A stretch of 64,000 bases of DNA from an uncultured Litoreibacter sp. (GCA_947504205.1 CANNGL010000002.1:372001-436000), one strand, 5' to 3'. Positions 44,397 to 53,158 are shown, counted from the stretch's first letter. Numbers and translations: made by a program. Notes: generated from the sequence alone by a model not told the origin.

Positions 44397-45883
44397 CTCT
44401 CAGCTTTGGTATCTGCCAGAACAACCCAGCGATTGATCAACTGCCCCTGAAGCTTCTTGGCGCGCCCATTCCAGGATCGCGCACCTTTAGGACGCTCCCG
44501 TTGTGCCTCGCTCAACGCATCCCGCCGCGCAATATCTGATGCGAAAATAGCAAAGGCCAGATCACGTCCGTCCGGCGTGCGCACGAAGCCTGCCAACCCG
44601 CTCACAAAGTTCAATGTGCCGGTTTTGGCCACCGCTGTGATCGGGCTTTTGTCGACAATGCGGTTCTGATCATCTCGGATCGCCAATGGCTTCAGCAATT
44701 GCGCCAATGCCCCGCTTGGACCCGCCGAGACCAGCGCTTTGACCATTTCCTGCGCCGAGATCCGGGACGCATCTCCCAATCCGGAATGGTCCACAAAGCT
44801 GGCCTTTCTCAAGCCATAGCTTTCCTTCAGCCAATTCGACATGTCCTGAGCGGAGGACAGCAAACCACCTGCATTTTCTTTCGCAGTCGCCGAAAGGCCC
44901 ACGACCTCTGCCGTCAGATTGGTTGAAAACTTCAACATACCCTTGCAAATGCTCGCCAATGTCTCGCTGCGATGTTCTGCAACGGTTTCGCCCTGGGGCG
45001 GGCCTGACGCTTTGACGGGGCGCGGCAGCACAATCCCGTGTGAGCGGGCCAATGTACGCATCACGTCCCCCGCATAAATCTCGGGTTTTCTTGTGGGCAG
45101 CCAGCGCCCGCCCTTCTTGCCAAGGGCTGTGCGCGCAACCGTCCACTCATCGCGCCCGTCTCGATCCGCATAGGTGAAAACCGGGCTGCGCCTGTCAGCC
45201 GCGCGAGCACGCACAAAACCCAACTCGGGTCGTAGCTTTTCGGTGCGGCCGTCCACGGTCATGTCATACCCGTCTGATCCCCGCTCCCACTCCAAAAAAA
45301 CCCGATTAAAATTCAGATTGAGCCCGGATACAGCAGGGTTGTAGCCAACATAATCAGGCTGTTTTGGATCAATCTCAAAGGCACCGGGCAACGCTCCACC
45401 CCAAACCTTGAACTGCCCCTTGACCTCCCGTATCCCAAACTCTTTCGCACCCGCCGCCAGTTCATATAGATGATCCGCATTGAGCGTGGGATCGCCACCC
45501 CCCACAAGCACCAGGTCACCATCCAGCACACCGTTGTTCAGCGCACCCGTTGCAACAAGCTGCGTACTGAACTGAGTGTCAGCCCCTAATCGGTCAAGCG
45601 CGTAGAGTGTTGTGATGGCCTTGGCCACGCTCGCTGGCGGTTGCGGCACCAATGGCCCGCGAATATCGAGGTACTCTCCCGTGTTCGCATCGGCCACAGC
45701 AAAGCTCACTTTGCCACCCAGTTTGGCCTCCGACACCAGATCGTCGACGGCCTTAAGCGCGCGTAGTTTCGCATCGGCAGGCTTTTGGATGGGTCTGATC
45801 GATTGCAAAGGCGCATTGGCCAGTGCCACATCCGACACCGTGATTAGAAGGCCAGCCAAAACCGCGCGTCTGCTCAAGTTCAT
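44393..45883 (-). CDS. dacB: D-alanyl-D-alanine carboxypeptidase/endopeptidase (PBP4 type)
   Basis: A 496-residue periplasmic class C penicillin-binding protein. The N-terminus (MNLSRRAVLAGLL) is a signal with twin-arginine-like character. Catalytic motifs are S85-x-x-K88 (PPASVAKAI), S-x-N (FSTNLTAE) and K-T-G (AKTGTLN). It trims peptidoglycan peptides. The start at 45883 begins the signal sequence. It follows nadD on the same strand after a 69-base gap. Confidence 0.93.
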   Translation of the reverse strand: MNLSRRAVLAGLLITVSDVALANAPLQSIRPIQKPADAKLRALKAVDDLVSEAKLGGKVSFAVADANTGEYLDIRGPLVPQPPASVAKAITTLYALDRLGADTQFSTQLVATGALNNGVLDGDLVLVGGGDPTLNADHLYELAAGAKEFGIREVKGQFKVWGGALPGAFEIDPKQPDYVGYNPAVSGLNLNFNRVFLEWERGSDGYDMTVDGRTEKLRPELGFVRARAADRRSPVFTYADRDGRDEWTVARTALGKKGGRWLPTRKPEIYAGDVMRTLARSHGIVLPRPVKASGPPQGETVAEHRSETLASICKGMLKFSTNLTAEVVGLSATAKENAGGLLSSAQDMSNWLKESYGLRKASFVDHSGLGDASRISAQEMVKALVSAGPSGALAQLLKPLAIRDDQNRIVDKSPITAVAKTGTLNFVSGLAGFVRTPDGRDLAFAIFASDIARRDALSEAQRERPKGARSWNGRAKKLQGQLINRWVVLADTKAES

Positions 45884-45952
45884 AAATGCTAGAATTGACC
45901 ATCTCGTTTCAGAGAGGCAAGGGCTCAAACGCAGCCAAAGCTCAATTTATTG

Positions 45953-46558
45953 TCACTCGGCAGACCAACCGCCTCTTGCACGGATCGCACTTGAAGAAGC
46001 ATCGCTCAGCGGCAGGTTGATGTAACACCACGCTGGCGCATCACAGCGCGACAGCAACTGGCTGGCATGGCCGGGCAGACGCGCATAATCATACCGCTGC
46101 GAGGCAACCGAGCGCCGCGCACTGATACGGTCACCAGGCCGCGCCAATACACCGACAGGCACGCTTTCCATGATCTGCTGCCAATTCTGCCAGTGATGAA
46201 ACTGCGCCAGATTGTCGGCTCCCATAAGCCAGACAAACCTGTTGCGCGGGTAGCGCGCACGGATCAGCGAGAGGGTTTCGGCCGTATACCGCGTGCCCAG
46301 CCGCGTTTCGAGATCCGTGACCGACACGCGCGGATCCTGCATGATCGACTTGGCCTGTGCCATCCGCTTGCCCAGCGGCGCAGGCCCACGCGTCTTGAGC
46401 GGATTACCCGGCGACACCAGCCACCAGACCCGGTCCAGATTGAACCGCTTGAGGGATTGCAAGGTGATGTGCACATGGCCGCGATGAGCCGGATCGAAGG
46501 ATCCGCCCAAAAGCCCGATCACCTGACCAGACGCCGCAAATGGAAAGCCCTGTGCCAT
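45953..46558 (-). CDS. nadD: Nicotinate-nucleotide adenylyltransferase
   Basis: NadD adenylates nicotinic acid mononucleotide in NAD synthesis. The 201-residue protein has the nucleotidyltransferase motif [17 protein letters not shown], the substrate block [18 protein letters not shown] and the C-terminal SSSAIR. The start at 46558 follows GAGGCGGAG; the frame to 46594 adds 12 residues that are less typical. Confidence 0.94.
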   Translation of the reverse strand: MAQGFPFAASGQVIGLLGGSFDPAHRGHVHITLQSLKRFNLDRVWWLVSPGNPLKTRGPAPLGKRMAQAKSIMQDPRVSVTDLETRLGTRYTAETLSLIRARYPRNRFVWLMGADNLAQFHHWQNWQQIMESVPVGVLARPGDRISARRSVASQRYDYARLPGHASQLLSRCDAPAWCYINLPLSDASSSAIRARGGWSAE

Positions 46559-46669
46559 CTCCGCCTCAGATTGCCCCGTGACTACAGACGCCAATATCGC
46601 TTTACTGTCAATTCAGGCAGTCCGCTGAGCCATGATGCGCAGCAACTGCTCATAGATACAGGAGATTTC

Positions 46670-47203
46670 ATGAAATACATTCTCGCCACGATCCTTCTCG
46701 GCTCAGTGTCTCTGACGCCTGCGGCAAGGGCCGACGACCGCGCCGATGCCACCTTCATCGTAGAGCAGACGGTTACCTCCACGATAATGCGCGGCGCGTT
46801 GTCCTCCATGCGCCCTGTTTTGATCTCTGCCATCCAGAACGATCTCAGAACACGCAATATCGCCGTCAACAAACCCGAACTGTTCTTCGACATTGTCATG
46901 GACGAATTCATTGACCTCTTCGTCGAAGATCTGCGCCAGGCCACCATCCCGGTCTATCTGGAAGCATTCAATGCCGAGGAGCTGGCAGATATCGCCGCCT
47001 TCTACGCCACGCCATCGGGCGCGGCTCTGGTCAGCCGGACACCCTCTCTGATGCAGGCAGGCGCCCTGATGGGCCAGCAAATCGGCCAGAATATCATGCC
47101 GAAGATCATGCCCCGCGTCGCTCAGCGCCTGCGCGATGAGAATGTCGATGTCATGGGCGATCCGACCTTGATGCAGGACCTTCTCAAAGAGCTTGATATC
47201 TAG
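46670..47203 (+). CDS. DUF2059-type exported protein
   Basis: A 177-residue protein with a signal peptide (MKYILATILLGSVSLTPAARA). The mature helical part contains the DUF2059 pattern: YLEAFNAEELADIAAFYATPSGAALV followed by PSLMQ and a repeat of Met/Gln-rich helices. AGGAGA precedes the ATG. Function unknown; likely periplasmic. Confidence 0.85.
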   Translation: MKYILATILLGSVSLTPAARADDRADATFIVEQTVTSTIMRGALSSMRPVLISAIQNDLRTRNIAVNKPELFFDIVMDEFIDLFVEDLRQATIPVYLEAFNAEELADIAAFYATPSGAALVSRTPSLMQAGALMGQQIGQNIMPKIMPRVAQRLRDENVDVMGDPTLMQDLLKELDI

Positions 47204-47272
47204 CCTCTGGCCTTCCTCGAAGCAGCATGGCATCACAACGCTGCACTTCAGTTCAGGTCAATGAGGAACGAC

Positions 47273-48928
47273 ATGGCAGCCAATCAATTCGTCTACTTCA
47301 TGGATGGCGTCTCCAAGCAATATCCTGGCGGCAAAAAAGTCTTTGAAAACATCCGCCTGAACTTCCTGCCCGGCGTGAAAATCGGCGTCGTGGGTGTCAA
47401 TGGCACCGGTAAGTCGTCGCTGATGCGCATCATGGCGGGGCAGGACAAGGACTTCACGGGCGAAGCCTGGGCCGCTGAAGGCGCCAAAGTCGGCTACCTC
47501 CCGCAGGAGCCCACGCTCGAAGAAGACATGAATGTGCGCGACAATGTCATGCTGGGCGTGAAGGATAAGAAAGACATCCTTGAGCGCTACAACGAACTGG
47601 CGATGAACTATTCCGATGAAACCGCCGATGAGATGGCCAAGCTTCAGGATGAGATCGACGCGCAGAACCTCTGGGATCTCGACGCGCAGATCGATGTCGC
47701 GATGGAAGCACTCCGCTGCCCGCCCGATGATGCGATGCCCGAAAACCTGTCCGGCGGTGAGCGTCGCCGCGTCGCGCTCTGCAAACTGCTGCTCGAAGCG
47801 CCTGACATGCTGCTCCTGGACGAGCCGACCAACCACCTTGATGCCGAAACCATTGCATGGCTGCAAAAGCACCTGATCGATTACAAAGGCACCTGCCTAA
47901 TCGTCACCCACGACCGCTATTTCCTCGACGATATCACCGGCTGGATCCTCGAACTCGACCGCGGTCGCGGCATTCCTTACGAGGGCAATTATTCCGCCTG
48001 GCTCGAACAGAAGGCCAAACGCCTCGAACGCGAGGCCAAGGAAGACAAGGCCAAGCAAAAGACGCTGGAACGCGAACTGGAATGGATCCGCGCCGGGGCC
48101 AAGGCCCGTCAGGCCAAAGGCAAGGCCCGGATAAACGCCTATAACGAGATGGCGAACCAGTCCGAGAAGGAAAAAGTCGGCCGCGCCCAGATCATCATCC
48201 CGAACGGTCCCCGCCTCGGCAACAAGGTGATCGAGGTCGAAAACCTGCAAAAAGCCTATGGCGACAAACTCCTGATCGAAGACCTGACCTTCGCCCTGCC
48301 CCCGGGCGGCATCGTCGGCGTCATCGGCCCCAACGGCGCGGGTAAATCCACGCTGTTCCGGATGCTCACCGGACAGGAACAGCCCGATAGCGGCACCGTC
48401 AGCTATGGCGACACCGTGCAGCTTTCCTATGTCGACCAATCCCGCGACGCGCTGAAAGGCGATGCAACGGTCTGGGAGGAAATCTCCGATGGGGGAGAGA
48501 TCATCCAGCTTGGCGACGCCCAGATGAATTCCCGCGCCTATTGCTCGTCCTTCAACTTCAAGGGTGGCGATCAGCAGAAGAAAGTCGGCAGCCTGTCGGG
48601 CGGTGAACGCAACCGCGTACATATGGCCAAGCTGCTGAAATCCGGCGGCAACGTGCTCTTGCTCGACGAGCCGACCAACGATCTGGACGTCGAAACGCTC
48701 CGCGCCCTCGAAGACGCCATCGAAAACTTCGCCGGCTGCGCTGTGATCATCAGCCACGACCGCTTCTTCCTAGACCGCCTCTGCACCCACATCCTCGCCT
48801 TCGAGGGTGAGGCCCATGTCGAATGGTTCGAAGGCAACTTCGAGGCCTATGAGGAAGATAAGGCGCGCAGGCTGGGGCCGGATGCGTTGGAACCGACGCG
48901 CGTGAAATATAAGAAATTTACCCGCTAA
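47273..48928 (+). CDS. ettA: Energy-dependent translational throttle protein (ABC-F)
   Basis: A 551-residue tandem ABC-F ATPase without membrane domains. It binds the ribosomal E site and gates elongation according to ADP/ATP ratio. Walker A sites are GVNGTGKSS and GPNGAGKST; signatures are LSGGERRRV and LSGGERNRV; the EttA-type linker with the arm region lies between. The ATG at 47273 has GAGGA five bases upstream and gives the normal MAANQFVYFMDGVSK start. A hairpin overlaps its stop codon. Confidence 0.95.
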   Translation: MAANQFVYFMDGVSKQYPGGKKVFENIRLNFLPGVKIGVVGVNGTGKSSLMRIMAGQDKDFTGEAWAAEGAKVGYLPQEPTLEEDMNVRDNVMLGVKDKKDILERYNELAMNYSDETADEMAKLQDEIDAQNLWDLDAQIDVAMEALRCPPDDAMPENLSGGERRRVALCKLLLEAPDMLLLDEPTNHLDAETIAWLQKHLIDYKGTCLIVTHDRYFLDDITGWILELDRGRGIPYEGNYSAWLEQKAKRLEREAKEDKAKQKTLERELEWIRAGAKARQAKGKARINAYNEMANQSEKEKVGRAQIIIPNGPRLGNKVIEVENLQKAYGDKLLIEDLTFALPPGGIVGVIGPNGAGKSTLFRMLTGQEQPDSGTVSYGDTVQLSYVDQSRDALKGDATVWEEISDGGEIIQLGDAQMNSRAYCSSFNFKGGDQQKKVGSLSGGERNRVHMAKLLKSGGNVLLLDEPTNDLDVETLRALEDAIENFAGCAVIISHDRFFLDRLCTHILAFEGEAHVEWFEGNFEAYEEDKARRLGPDALEPTRVKYKKFTR

Positions 48929-48950
48929 GGTTTTCTGAAGAAAACCTTAG
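48925..48950 (+). terminator. Hairpin overlapping the ettA stop codon
   Basis: 48925-48935 pairs perfectly with 48940-48950 (11 bp) around TGAA. The stop TAA lies inside the stem. No T-run follows, so it may protect the 3' end or act as a repeat element rather than terminate. Confidence 0.4.
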
Positions 48951-48964
48951 ACAGTGCGCGGCAG

Positions 48965-49001
48965 TCGCTTTTCCGAAGCGCTTGTCGCGCAGGAAAAGCG
49001 A
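48965..49001. repeat. Inverted repeat between ettA and the TIGR02594-like gene
   Basis: TCGCTTTTCC (48965-48974) and GGAAAAGCGA (48992-49001) are perfect inverted copies, 17 bases apart, with a further GCGC-rich palindromic core. Role unknown. It marks the edge of the AT-richer segment that follows. Confidence 0.5.
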
Positions 49002-49085
49002 TGAGAGCGGCACCCGGTGTAAATGGAAGCACTATGGCTCAAATCGATGTGGGAACAGCTCAAGAAGTAATCCGCGAACGGATGG

Positions 49086-50015
49086 TCACCTTGACGTCCT
49101 AGCTCCCAATAGACGATCTTTTGGTAAACCACGGACGTTCACTGCATTGGCCTGATTTCCACCCAGAACATAGTAGTGCTTTTCATCCTCTGAGTGATAA
49201 AAGCCAACATGTCCTTTCCTACCGTCTCGGGAACCCCGCCAAAACACGAGGATATCCCCAGGTCCTGGGTCTGTTGCCTCAATACCGAAATCCAACCAAT
49301 TTCGATTTACCAAGACGTTGTCAGGAAGTGGAATGGCCGAGCTGGACTGAGCAACAACCCAAGCTACAAATAAGCCCGACCAAGGGATGTCATCGTCCTG
49401 GTATTCAAGCCCTAGGAACCGAGCATATCCCAAAATTCGTTCGTTTGAAGAGCCCATTCCTGGGAGCTCTTGCTGGCCCAACTCAGCCGCAGCTATGCAA
49501 AGCCAACGCGCTGGTAGAGACTCATACTCCTGGACGCATTGTTTGCTGGTTTTGGTTTGTGAGGACGAAGGATCTGAGAGCTGCTCAAGTTGTCGCTCCA
49601 GACTCTCTTTCTCTCTCTTCAACCTTTCCACTTCTTCTGCGTCGCTGTTTTGTGTGGCGCTCTTAATTTCTTCGTTGATAGTTCCACTTCGATCCCGCAA
49701 ACCCTCGAGGTATACTGAATAATTTTTCCAAAGCTCCCGTTGCTTGTCGTCCAAGGTGACTGAAGAGAGATATCTTGCGAAACGAATTCGAACATGAATG
49801 TCATCAGAAATCGCGACGTCGAGAAACTTAGAGACATAGTCTCGGTGCTGAGTGTCGAAGTCTTGTGAATTCTTCCGTGTATTTTCCGAGAACGTTAGCC
49901 AGGCACCGAACACCGAAACCAAAAAAGTGCCCAACGCAACGCTAGCCAGTTGATATTTTTGTTTTGATTTTTCTAATTCAACTTTTTCGAGTTCAATTTG
50001 GTTTTTTGTCGGCAT
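49086..50015 (-). CDS. Membrane-anchored coiled-coil protein with TIGR02594/CHAP-like domain, Cys replaced by Ser
   Basis: A 309-residue protein. Order: charged N-terminal helix, one membrane segment (about 22-42, VALGTFLVSVFGAWL), a helical and coiled-coil part (NEEIKSATQNSDAEEVERLKREKESLERQLEQL, about 115-150), then a TIGR02594-type domain (about 175-309). The C-terminal domain keeps AAAELGQQELPG, GHVGFYHSED and VLGGNQANAVNV, but the catalytic position of the PWC motif reads PWSG. NlpC/P60-type enzymes need that Cys, so activity is doubtful. The start at 50015 begins MPTKNQIE. Base composition is visibly richer in A+T than both flanks, suggesting acquisition. Confidence 0.75.
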   Translation of the reverse strand: MPTKNQIELEKVELEKSKQKYQLASVALGTFLVSVFGAWLTFSENTRKNSQDFDTQHRDYVSKFLDVAISDDIHVRIRFARYLSSVTLDDKQRELWKNYSVYLEGLRDRSGTINEEIKSATQNSDAEEVERLKREKESLERQLEQLSDPSSSQTKTSKQCVQEYESLPARWLCIAAAELGQQELPGMGSSNERILGYARFLGLEYQDDDIPWSGLFVAWVVAQSSSAIPLPDNVLVNRNWLDFGIEATDPGPGDILVFWRGSRDGRKGHVGFYHSEDEKHYYVLGGNQANAVNVRGLPKDRLLGARTSR

Positions 50016-50303
50016 AGGTATTCTAAAAATATAGAAGATATGAATTCGAAATAAGTATAGCGAATAGTAGAAAAACTCCAAATTAGCAACGTCATTTACT
50101 CCCCCGCTCGCAGTCACCTCAATATGGTGACGCTCCGAGACCGGTCAAACCCTCACGTCAATACGGAGTTTTGCCTTCGCTAATACTAGGCGTGCTTTTC
50201 CTTACGTTCGTTGTGTTGCAGGACGGTGATCGCAAGCGAAAACCGAGAGATGTTGATTGTGCGGCGGTTTCGCCCCGGTTCCGCGCCACCTTTCCTCCAC
50301 CCC

Positions 50304-50317
50304 TTGACCCACATCAA
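50304..50317 (+). promoter_or_regulatory. FnrL-like box in the gap before ydcH-type gene
   Basis: TTGAC-CCAC-ATCAA matches TTGAT-N4-ATCAA at nine of ten positions, 60 bases before the YdcH-type start. The whole gap 50016-50377 otherwise holds only divergent promoter sequence; no convincing gene was seen in it. Confidence 0.5.
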
Positions 50318-50377
50318 AGCCCTTGCTCTGCCCCACTGCTACCCTCTCCCTAACCAACCCCAAGGGAGACCACGCAC

Positions 50378-50614
50378 ATGTCCCACACTCCGCACGAACT
50401 GGCCGAGGAATTTCCTGACAAGATCGACGCCATGCAGGAACTCAAGCGCACCGACGGCCATTTCCGCAAGCTTGCGGACGACTATCACGAGGTGAACCGC
50501 GCCGTGCATCGGGCGGAAACCAATGTGGAACCCATGACGGAACAGGCGGAAGCAGACTTGCGACGTCAGCGCATGGCTCTGAAAGACCAGATCGCAAGTA
50601 TGCTGAGCCAGTAA
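50378..50614 (+). CDS. YdcH/DUF465-family small protein
   Basis: A 78-residue helical hairpin protein typical of YdcH: FPDKIDAMQELKRTDGHFRKLADDYHEVNRAVHRAE, then LRRQRMALKDQI. GGGAGA lies before the ATG. The family is widespread and of unknown function. A possible FnrL box upstream suggests oxygen-linked expression. Confidence 0.92.
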   Translation: MSHTPHELAEEFPDKIDAMQELKRTDGHFRKLADDYHEVNRAVHRAETNVEPMTEQAEADLRRQRMALKDQIASMLSQ

Positions 50615-50713
50615 AGCGACCCTGCGACCCGGTTTGGAACCAAACCCCGCCCTTCAACGTTACTTCTTCAATAGCGCCTCTCATGGCGAACCACTTTTAG
50701 AAGGAGACATATC

Positions 50714-50887
50714 ATGCTCGGTTGGGCTCTTACTTTTCTCGTTGTCGCACTTATCGCAGGCATCTTTGGCTTTGGCGGCATCGCCGGTGCCTCTGCAGGT
50801 ATCGCGCAGCTACTTTTCGTTATCTTCCTGGTTCTGTTCGTTGTTTCGATGATTGCCCGCGCTGTTCGCGGCAAATCAGTCACCTGA
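50714..50887 (+). CDS. DUF1328 (YtjA-type) small membrane protein
   Basis: A 57-residue protein, almost entirely hydrophobic: [20 protein letters not shown], a glycine-rich turn and a second helix ending in RAVRGKS. This is the DUF1328 pattern of small inner-membrane proteins, often stress-induced. AAGGAG precedes the ATG and a strong terminator follows, so the gene is real despite its size. Confidence 0.9.
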   Translation: MLGWALTFLVVALIAGIFGFGGIAGASAGIAQLLFVIFLVLFVVSMIARAVRGKSVT

Positions 50888-50909
50888 ACACCAAGACGAT
50901 AACCGTCTG

Positions 50910-50939
50910 AAAACGCGCCCCTCCAAGGGCGCGTTTTTT
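50910..50939 (+). terminator. Rho-independent terminator after the DUF1328 gene
   Basis: 50910-50920 pairs with 50927-50937 (11 bp) around CTCCAA, with six T at its end (50934-50939). It lies 22 bases after the stop. Confidence 0.92.
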
Positions 50940-51128
50940 CTTGCTCAAACGCCGCAAAATAAAAAGTGAGCTTTACTTCTTAACCAAAAGCACCCATATG
51001 CCTCCTGCAACGTTTGCCTATTTCGACCCACTGACTTCCTTCATCGGCCGCCAGTCTACTCGTTACAGACCAATCGCGCCGGGTTGCCGCATCTCCGCGG
51101 GCAACGCTTAATATTAAGGAAGACAGAC

Positions 51129-51335
51129 ATGGCCACTGGCACAGTCAAATGGTTCAACACCACCAAAGGTTTCGGATTTATCGCCCCTGATGGCGGTTCC
51201 AAGGACGTATTTGTGCACATCTCCGCGCTTGAGCGCGCAGGTCTCAGCACACTTGAAGACAACCAGAAGGTCACTTTTGACCTCGAAGCTGGCCGCGACG
51301 GCCGCGAAAGCGCGACCAACATCGCTCTGGCTTAA
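51129..51335 (+). CDS. Cold-shock protein (CspA family)
   Basis: A 68-residue OB-fold RNA chaperone with RNP1 (KGFGFIAP) and RNP2 (VFVHIS). The start at 51129 has AAGGAA upstream and gives the standard [11 protein letters not shown]-terminus. The leader from the previous terminator is about 190 bases and contains a hairpin at 51083-51105 (GTTGCC...GGCAAC) near the ribosome-binding site, consistent with temperature-dependent control of csp mRNAs, which is inferred. Confidence 0.95.
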   Translation: MATGTVKWFNTTKGFGFIAPDGGSKDVFVHISALERAGLSTLEDNQKVTFDLEAGRDGRESATNIALA

Positions 51336-51346
51336 GCCGACACACC

Positions 51347-51371
51347 GGATGGCGCGCCCGACGCGCCATCC
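51347..51371 (+). terminator. Hairpin after the cold-shock gene
   Basis: 51347-51356 pairs perfectly with 51362-51371 (10 bp, G-C rich) around CCCGA. No T-run follows, so termination may be weak, but it lies 12 bases past the stop. Confidence 0.6.
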
Positions 51372-51443
51372 ACCCCATATTTGACGCCTCGCGCGACCCT
51401 CGCTTACATTTCTCAGATTATATGTCTGTTAATGGGTCCCAAT

Positions 51444-51800
51444 ATGCGTCTTCCTCTCCTCATCGCCGTATCTCTTATGCTGTCCTCACCGGCCCATGCC
51501 GCGTGGAAAACCATCAGCTCTGAAAAGGAACTGAACGCAAAGGTGGTTGGCAAAAGCTTTATCGACCCCGCCTCCAAAGGCTGGTTCCGGCTAAAGAAGA
51601 ACGGGTCACTGACCGGGGGCTTCGAGGGCAAAAAACTAACCGGAAACTGGGACTGGCAGGGCAAATACGTCTGCTACAACCGCAAGCTCGGCAGTAAGAA
51701 ACTGCCAGGCGATTGCATCGTCATCCGGGTCAACGGCAACAATATCACCACCACCCGAAAGAAGGGTAAAGGCCGAACGACCGAGTATGAGCCGAAGTGA
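51444..51800 (+). CDS. Small exported basic protein, unknown
   Basis: A 118-residue protein with a signal peptide (MRLPLLIAVSLMLSSPAHA, then AWKTISSEKEL). The mature part is basic and beta-rich: GWFRLKKNGSLTGGFEG, LTGNWDWQGKYVCYNRKLG, DCIVIRVNGNNITTTR, with two cysteines that could pair. The layout (a displayed response to added mass of Gly/Lys-rich strands) suggests a small lipocalin- or MORN-like barrel, but no family is recognised. ATG at 51432 is an alternative start. Confidence 0.7.
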   Translation: MRLPLLIAVSLMLSSPAHAAWKTISSEKELNAKVVGKSFIDPASKGWFRLKKNGSLTGGFEGKKLTGNWDWQGKYVCYNRKLGSKKLPGDCIVIRVNGNNITTTRKKGKGRTTEYEPK

Positions 51801-51816
51801 TACCCAGACATAGAAA

Positions 51817-51836
51817 GGGCGGCTAAAAAGCCGCCC
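51817..51836. terminator. Hairpin between convergent genes
   Basis: 51817-51824 pairs with 51829-51836 (8 bp, G-C rich) around AAAA. It lies between convergent stops at 51800 and 51863 and could serve both directions, though T-runs are short. Confidence 0.6.
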
Positions 51837-51862
51837 AATCACAACAAAATCTAATGCTTAAC

Positions 51863-52498
51863 TCAGGACTTCTTGGAAGCCCTGCGACGTGCAAATCCCA
51901 GCAGACCGATGCCCGCAGCAAGCAGCGGAAGGCTGGCCGGAAGCGGAACGGCAGGGATGTCGATGATTTCCGTCACAGTAAATGCAGACGCATCGTCATT
52001 CCCGTCAACCGCTGCGAAAACACCAACAAGACGCTTGCCGTTGTCGAAATCTGCAAAAGCGGTCGCGCCGATAAGATCTGACCCAAGGACCGTAAAGCCC
52101 CCATCGCCACCCCGGTCGACATCGATCAGGAACATAAACCCTTCGCCCGCGTCGAAGTCATTGAACGACAGGTCCAGCGTTGTGCCACCATCGACGACTG
52201 TGTTCGAGGTCAGACCGGTGATCAGGTCCGTACCACTTGTGGCCGAAAACGGTGTTGCAGCTTGTCCGGTATCTGAATTGCAGGGGCCGCCACCGACCGT
52301 GTCGAAGCAGAAATCGCCCGCACCAGACAGATCAATACCGAAAGCGGTGAGCATTTCGCCCGCATCGGAGTCGTTGGAGAATGCGAAGTCGCGATCAAAG
52401 GTGTCGCCATCAATGATAAATGATAGTGACGTTGTCGCTTGGGCGGCGCCTGTAGCCATGCCAATAGCCAATAGGGACGCCAGAATTTTACGTTTCAT
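51863..52498 (-). CDS. VPLPA-CTERM exported protein
   Basis: A 211-residue protein with a signal peptide (MKRKILASLLAIGMATGAAQA) and the C-terminal sorting tail VPLPASLPLLAAGIGLLGFARRR: a VPLPA motif, one membrane helix and an Arg cluster. This tail is the substrate mark of the rhodobacterial exosortase system, so the protein is probably processed and displayed or released. The mature part is acidic, beta-rich and Asp/Gly-heavy, with a possible disulfide (FCFDTVGGGPC). Exosortase itself is not in the window. Confidence 0.9.
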   Translation of the reverse strand: MKRKILASLLAIGMATGAAQATTSLSFIIDGDTFDRDFAFSNDSDAGEMLTAFGIDLSGAGDFCFDTVGGGPCNSDTGQAATPFSATSGTDLITGLTSNTVVDGGTTLDLSFNDFDAGEGFMFLIDVDRGGDGGFTVLGSDLIGATAFADFDNGKRLVGVFAAVDGNDDASAFTVTEIIDIPAVPLPASLPLLAAGIGLLGFARRRASKKS

Positions 52499-52836
52499 AT
52501 TAGTGTCCTCAAAATCCGTACTCAAAAAGTAATTAACAATAGCAGAATGGGCGGTCTTTGCCGGGCTATTTTTTCAATCAACACCCGAAGTCATTGAAAC
52601 AAGTGATTTAAAATCAACAGCGCCCGAACGCAGCTGCAAATTTCAAATGTTCAATAAGGCGATCAGGAGGTCAATGTTTCCAATATCGAAACAGACGGAT
52701 TCCGCGTAGTCCCTTGATACTAATTAGAAATTTTTAGCGTAATTGAGGCTAGTTTCCCACCTAGGCCCTCAATTTAGCCATCTTCTGGCCACGGTTCAAA
52801 GGCACTATCTGAGATAGGGTGAACAGGGTCAGGGCT
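52499..52836. other. Intergenic region, AT-rich, no gene recognised
   Basis: This 338-base divergent gap contains a 13-base palindrome TGATTTAAAATCA (52604-52616) about 105 bases before the VPLPA-CTERM gene and a perfect AGGAGG (52665-52670) followed by an 11-codon frame (52674-52709). Otherwise nothing beyond promoter-like AT-rich sequence is seen. Confidence 0.4.
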
Positions 52837-53055
52837 ATGGCAATTCCATCTCTCTTTGCAGGTACGATTGTCGGGCTAACCGCTTTTATTATTTCGGTTT
52901 TCTGCTTTGGCCTGGGTATCCTGCCCGCCTTGGCCCTTTACGCCTGTTCAGGGCTGGTCACGACCGCTATCGCGATGGCCTGCCTCTATATCCGCACAAT
53001 TTCGCCACATTCTTCACGCTGCGGAAATCGCGAGTTGGACACGCTTTATCGCTGA
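52837..53055 (+). CDS. Small two-helix membrane protein, unknown
   Basis: A 72-residue protein with two hydrophobic helices (IPSLFAGTIVGLTAFIISVFCFG and LPALALYACSGLVTTAIAMACLYI) and a polar tail. The ATG at 52837 has AGGG just upstream; a GTG at 52819 would add six residues. No family recognised; composition is membrane-like rather than random. Confidence 0.55.
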   Translation: MAIPSLFAGTIVGLTAFIISVFCFGLGILPALALYACSGLVTTAIAMACLYIRTISPHSSRCGNRELDTLYR

Positions 53056-53085
53056 CATCGAACTTTAGAGATTCGCCCAAAAACA

Positions 53086-53113
53086 AACCGCCCCTGACAG
53101 AGCAGGAGCGGTT
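53086..53113 (-). terminator. Terminator of a minus-strand transcript
   Basis: 53086-53096 pairs with 53103-53113 with one mismatch around ACAGAG. On the minus strand it is followed by TTTGTTTTTG. It most likely ends the transcript of the small gene at 53228-53419, leaving a 3' region of about 115 bases. Confidence 0.7.
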
Positions 53114-53158
53114 CACTTAACGACAATACCGGGTGGTGCAGAGCCCTATATCGTCGAG

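Noticed and set aside
46067-46669. Upstream extension of the DUF2059 protein
   Set aside because: It lies antisense to nadD, and the signal peptide with AGGAGA at 46670 defines the true start.
50171-50353. TTG-started 60-codon frame before ydcH
   Set aside because: Pro/Arg-rich tail, no ribosome-binding site, and it covers the FnrL-like box and promoter region.
52674-52709. Eleven-codon frame after a perfect AGGAGG
   Set aside because: Too short to support, no following gene close enough for attenuation, and spacing to the ATG is only three bases.
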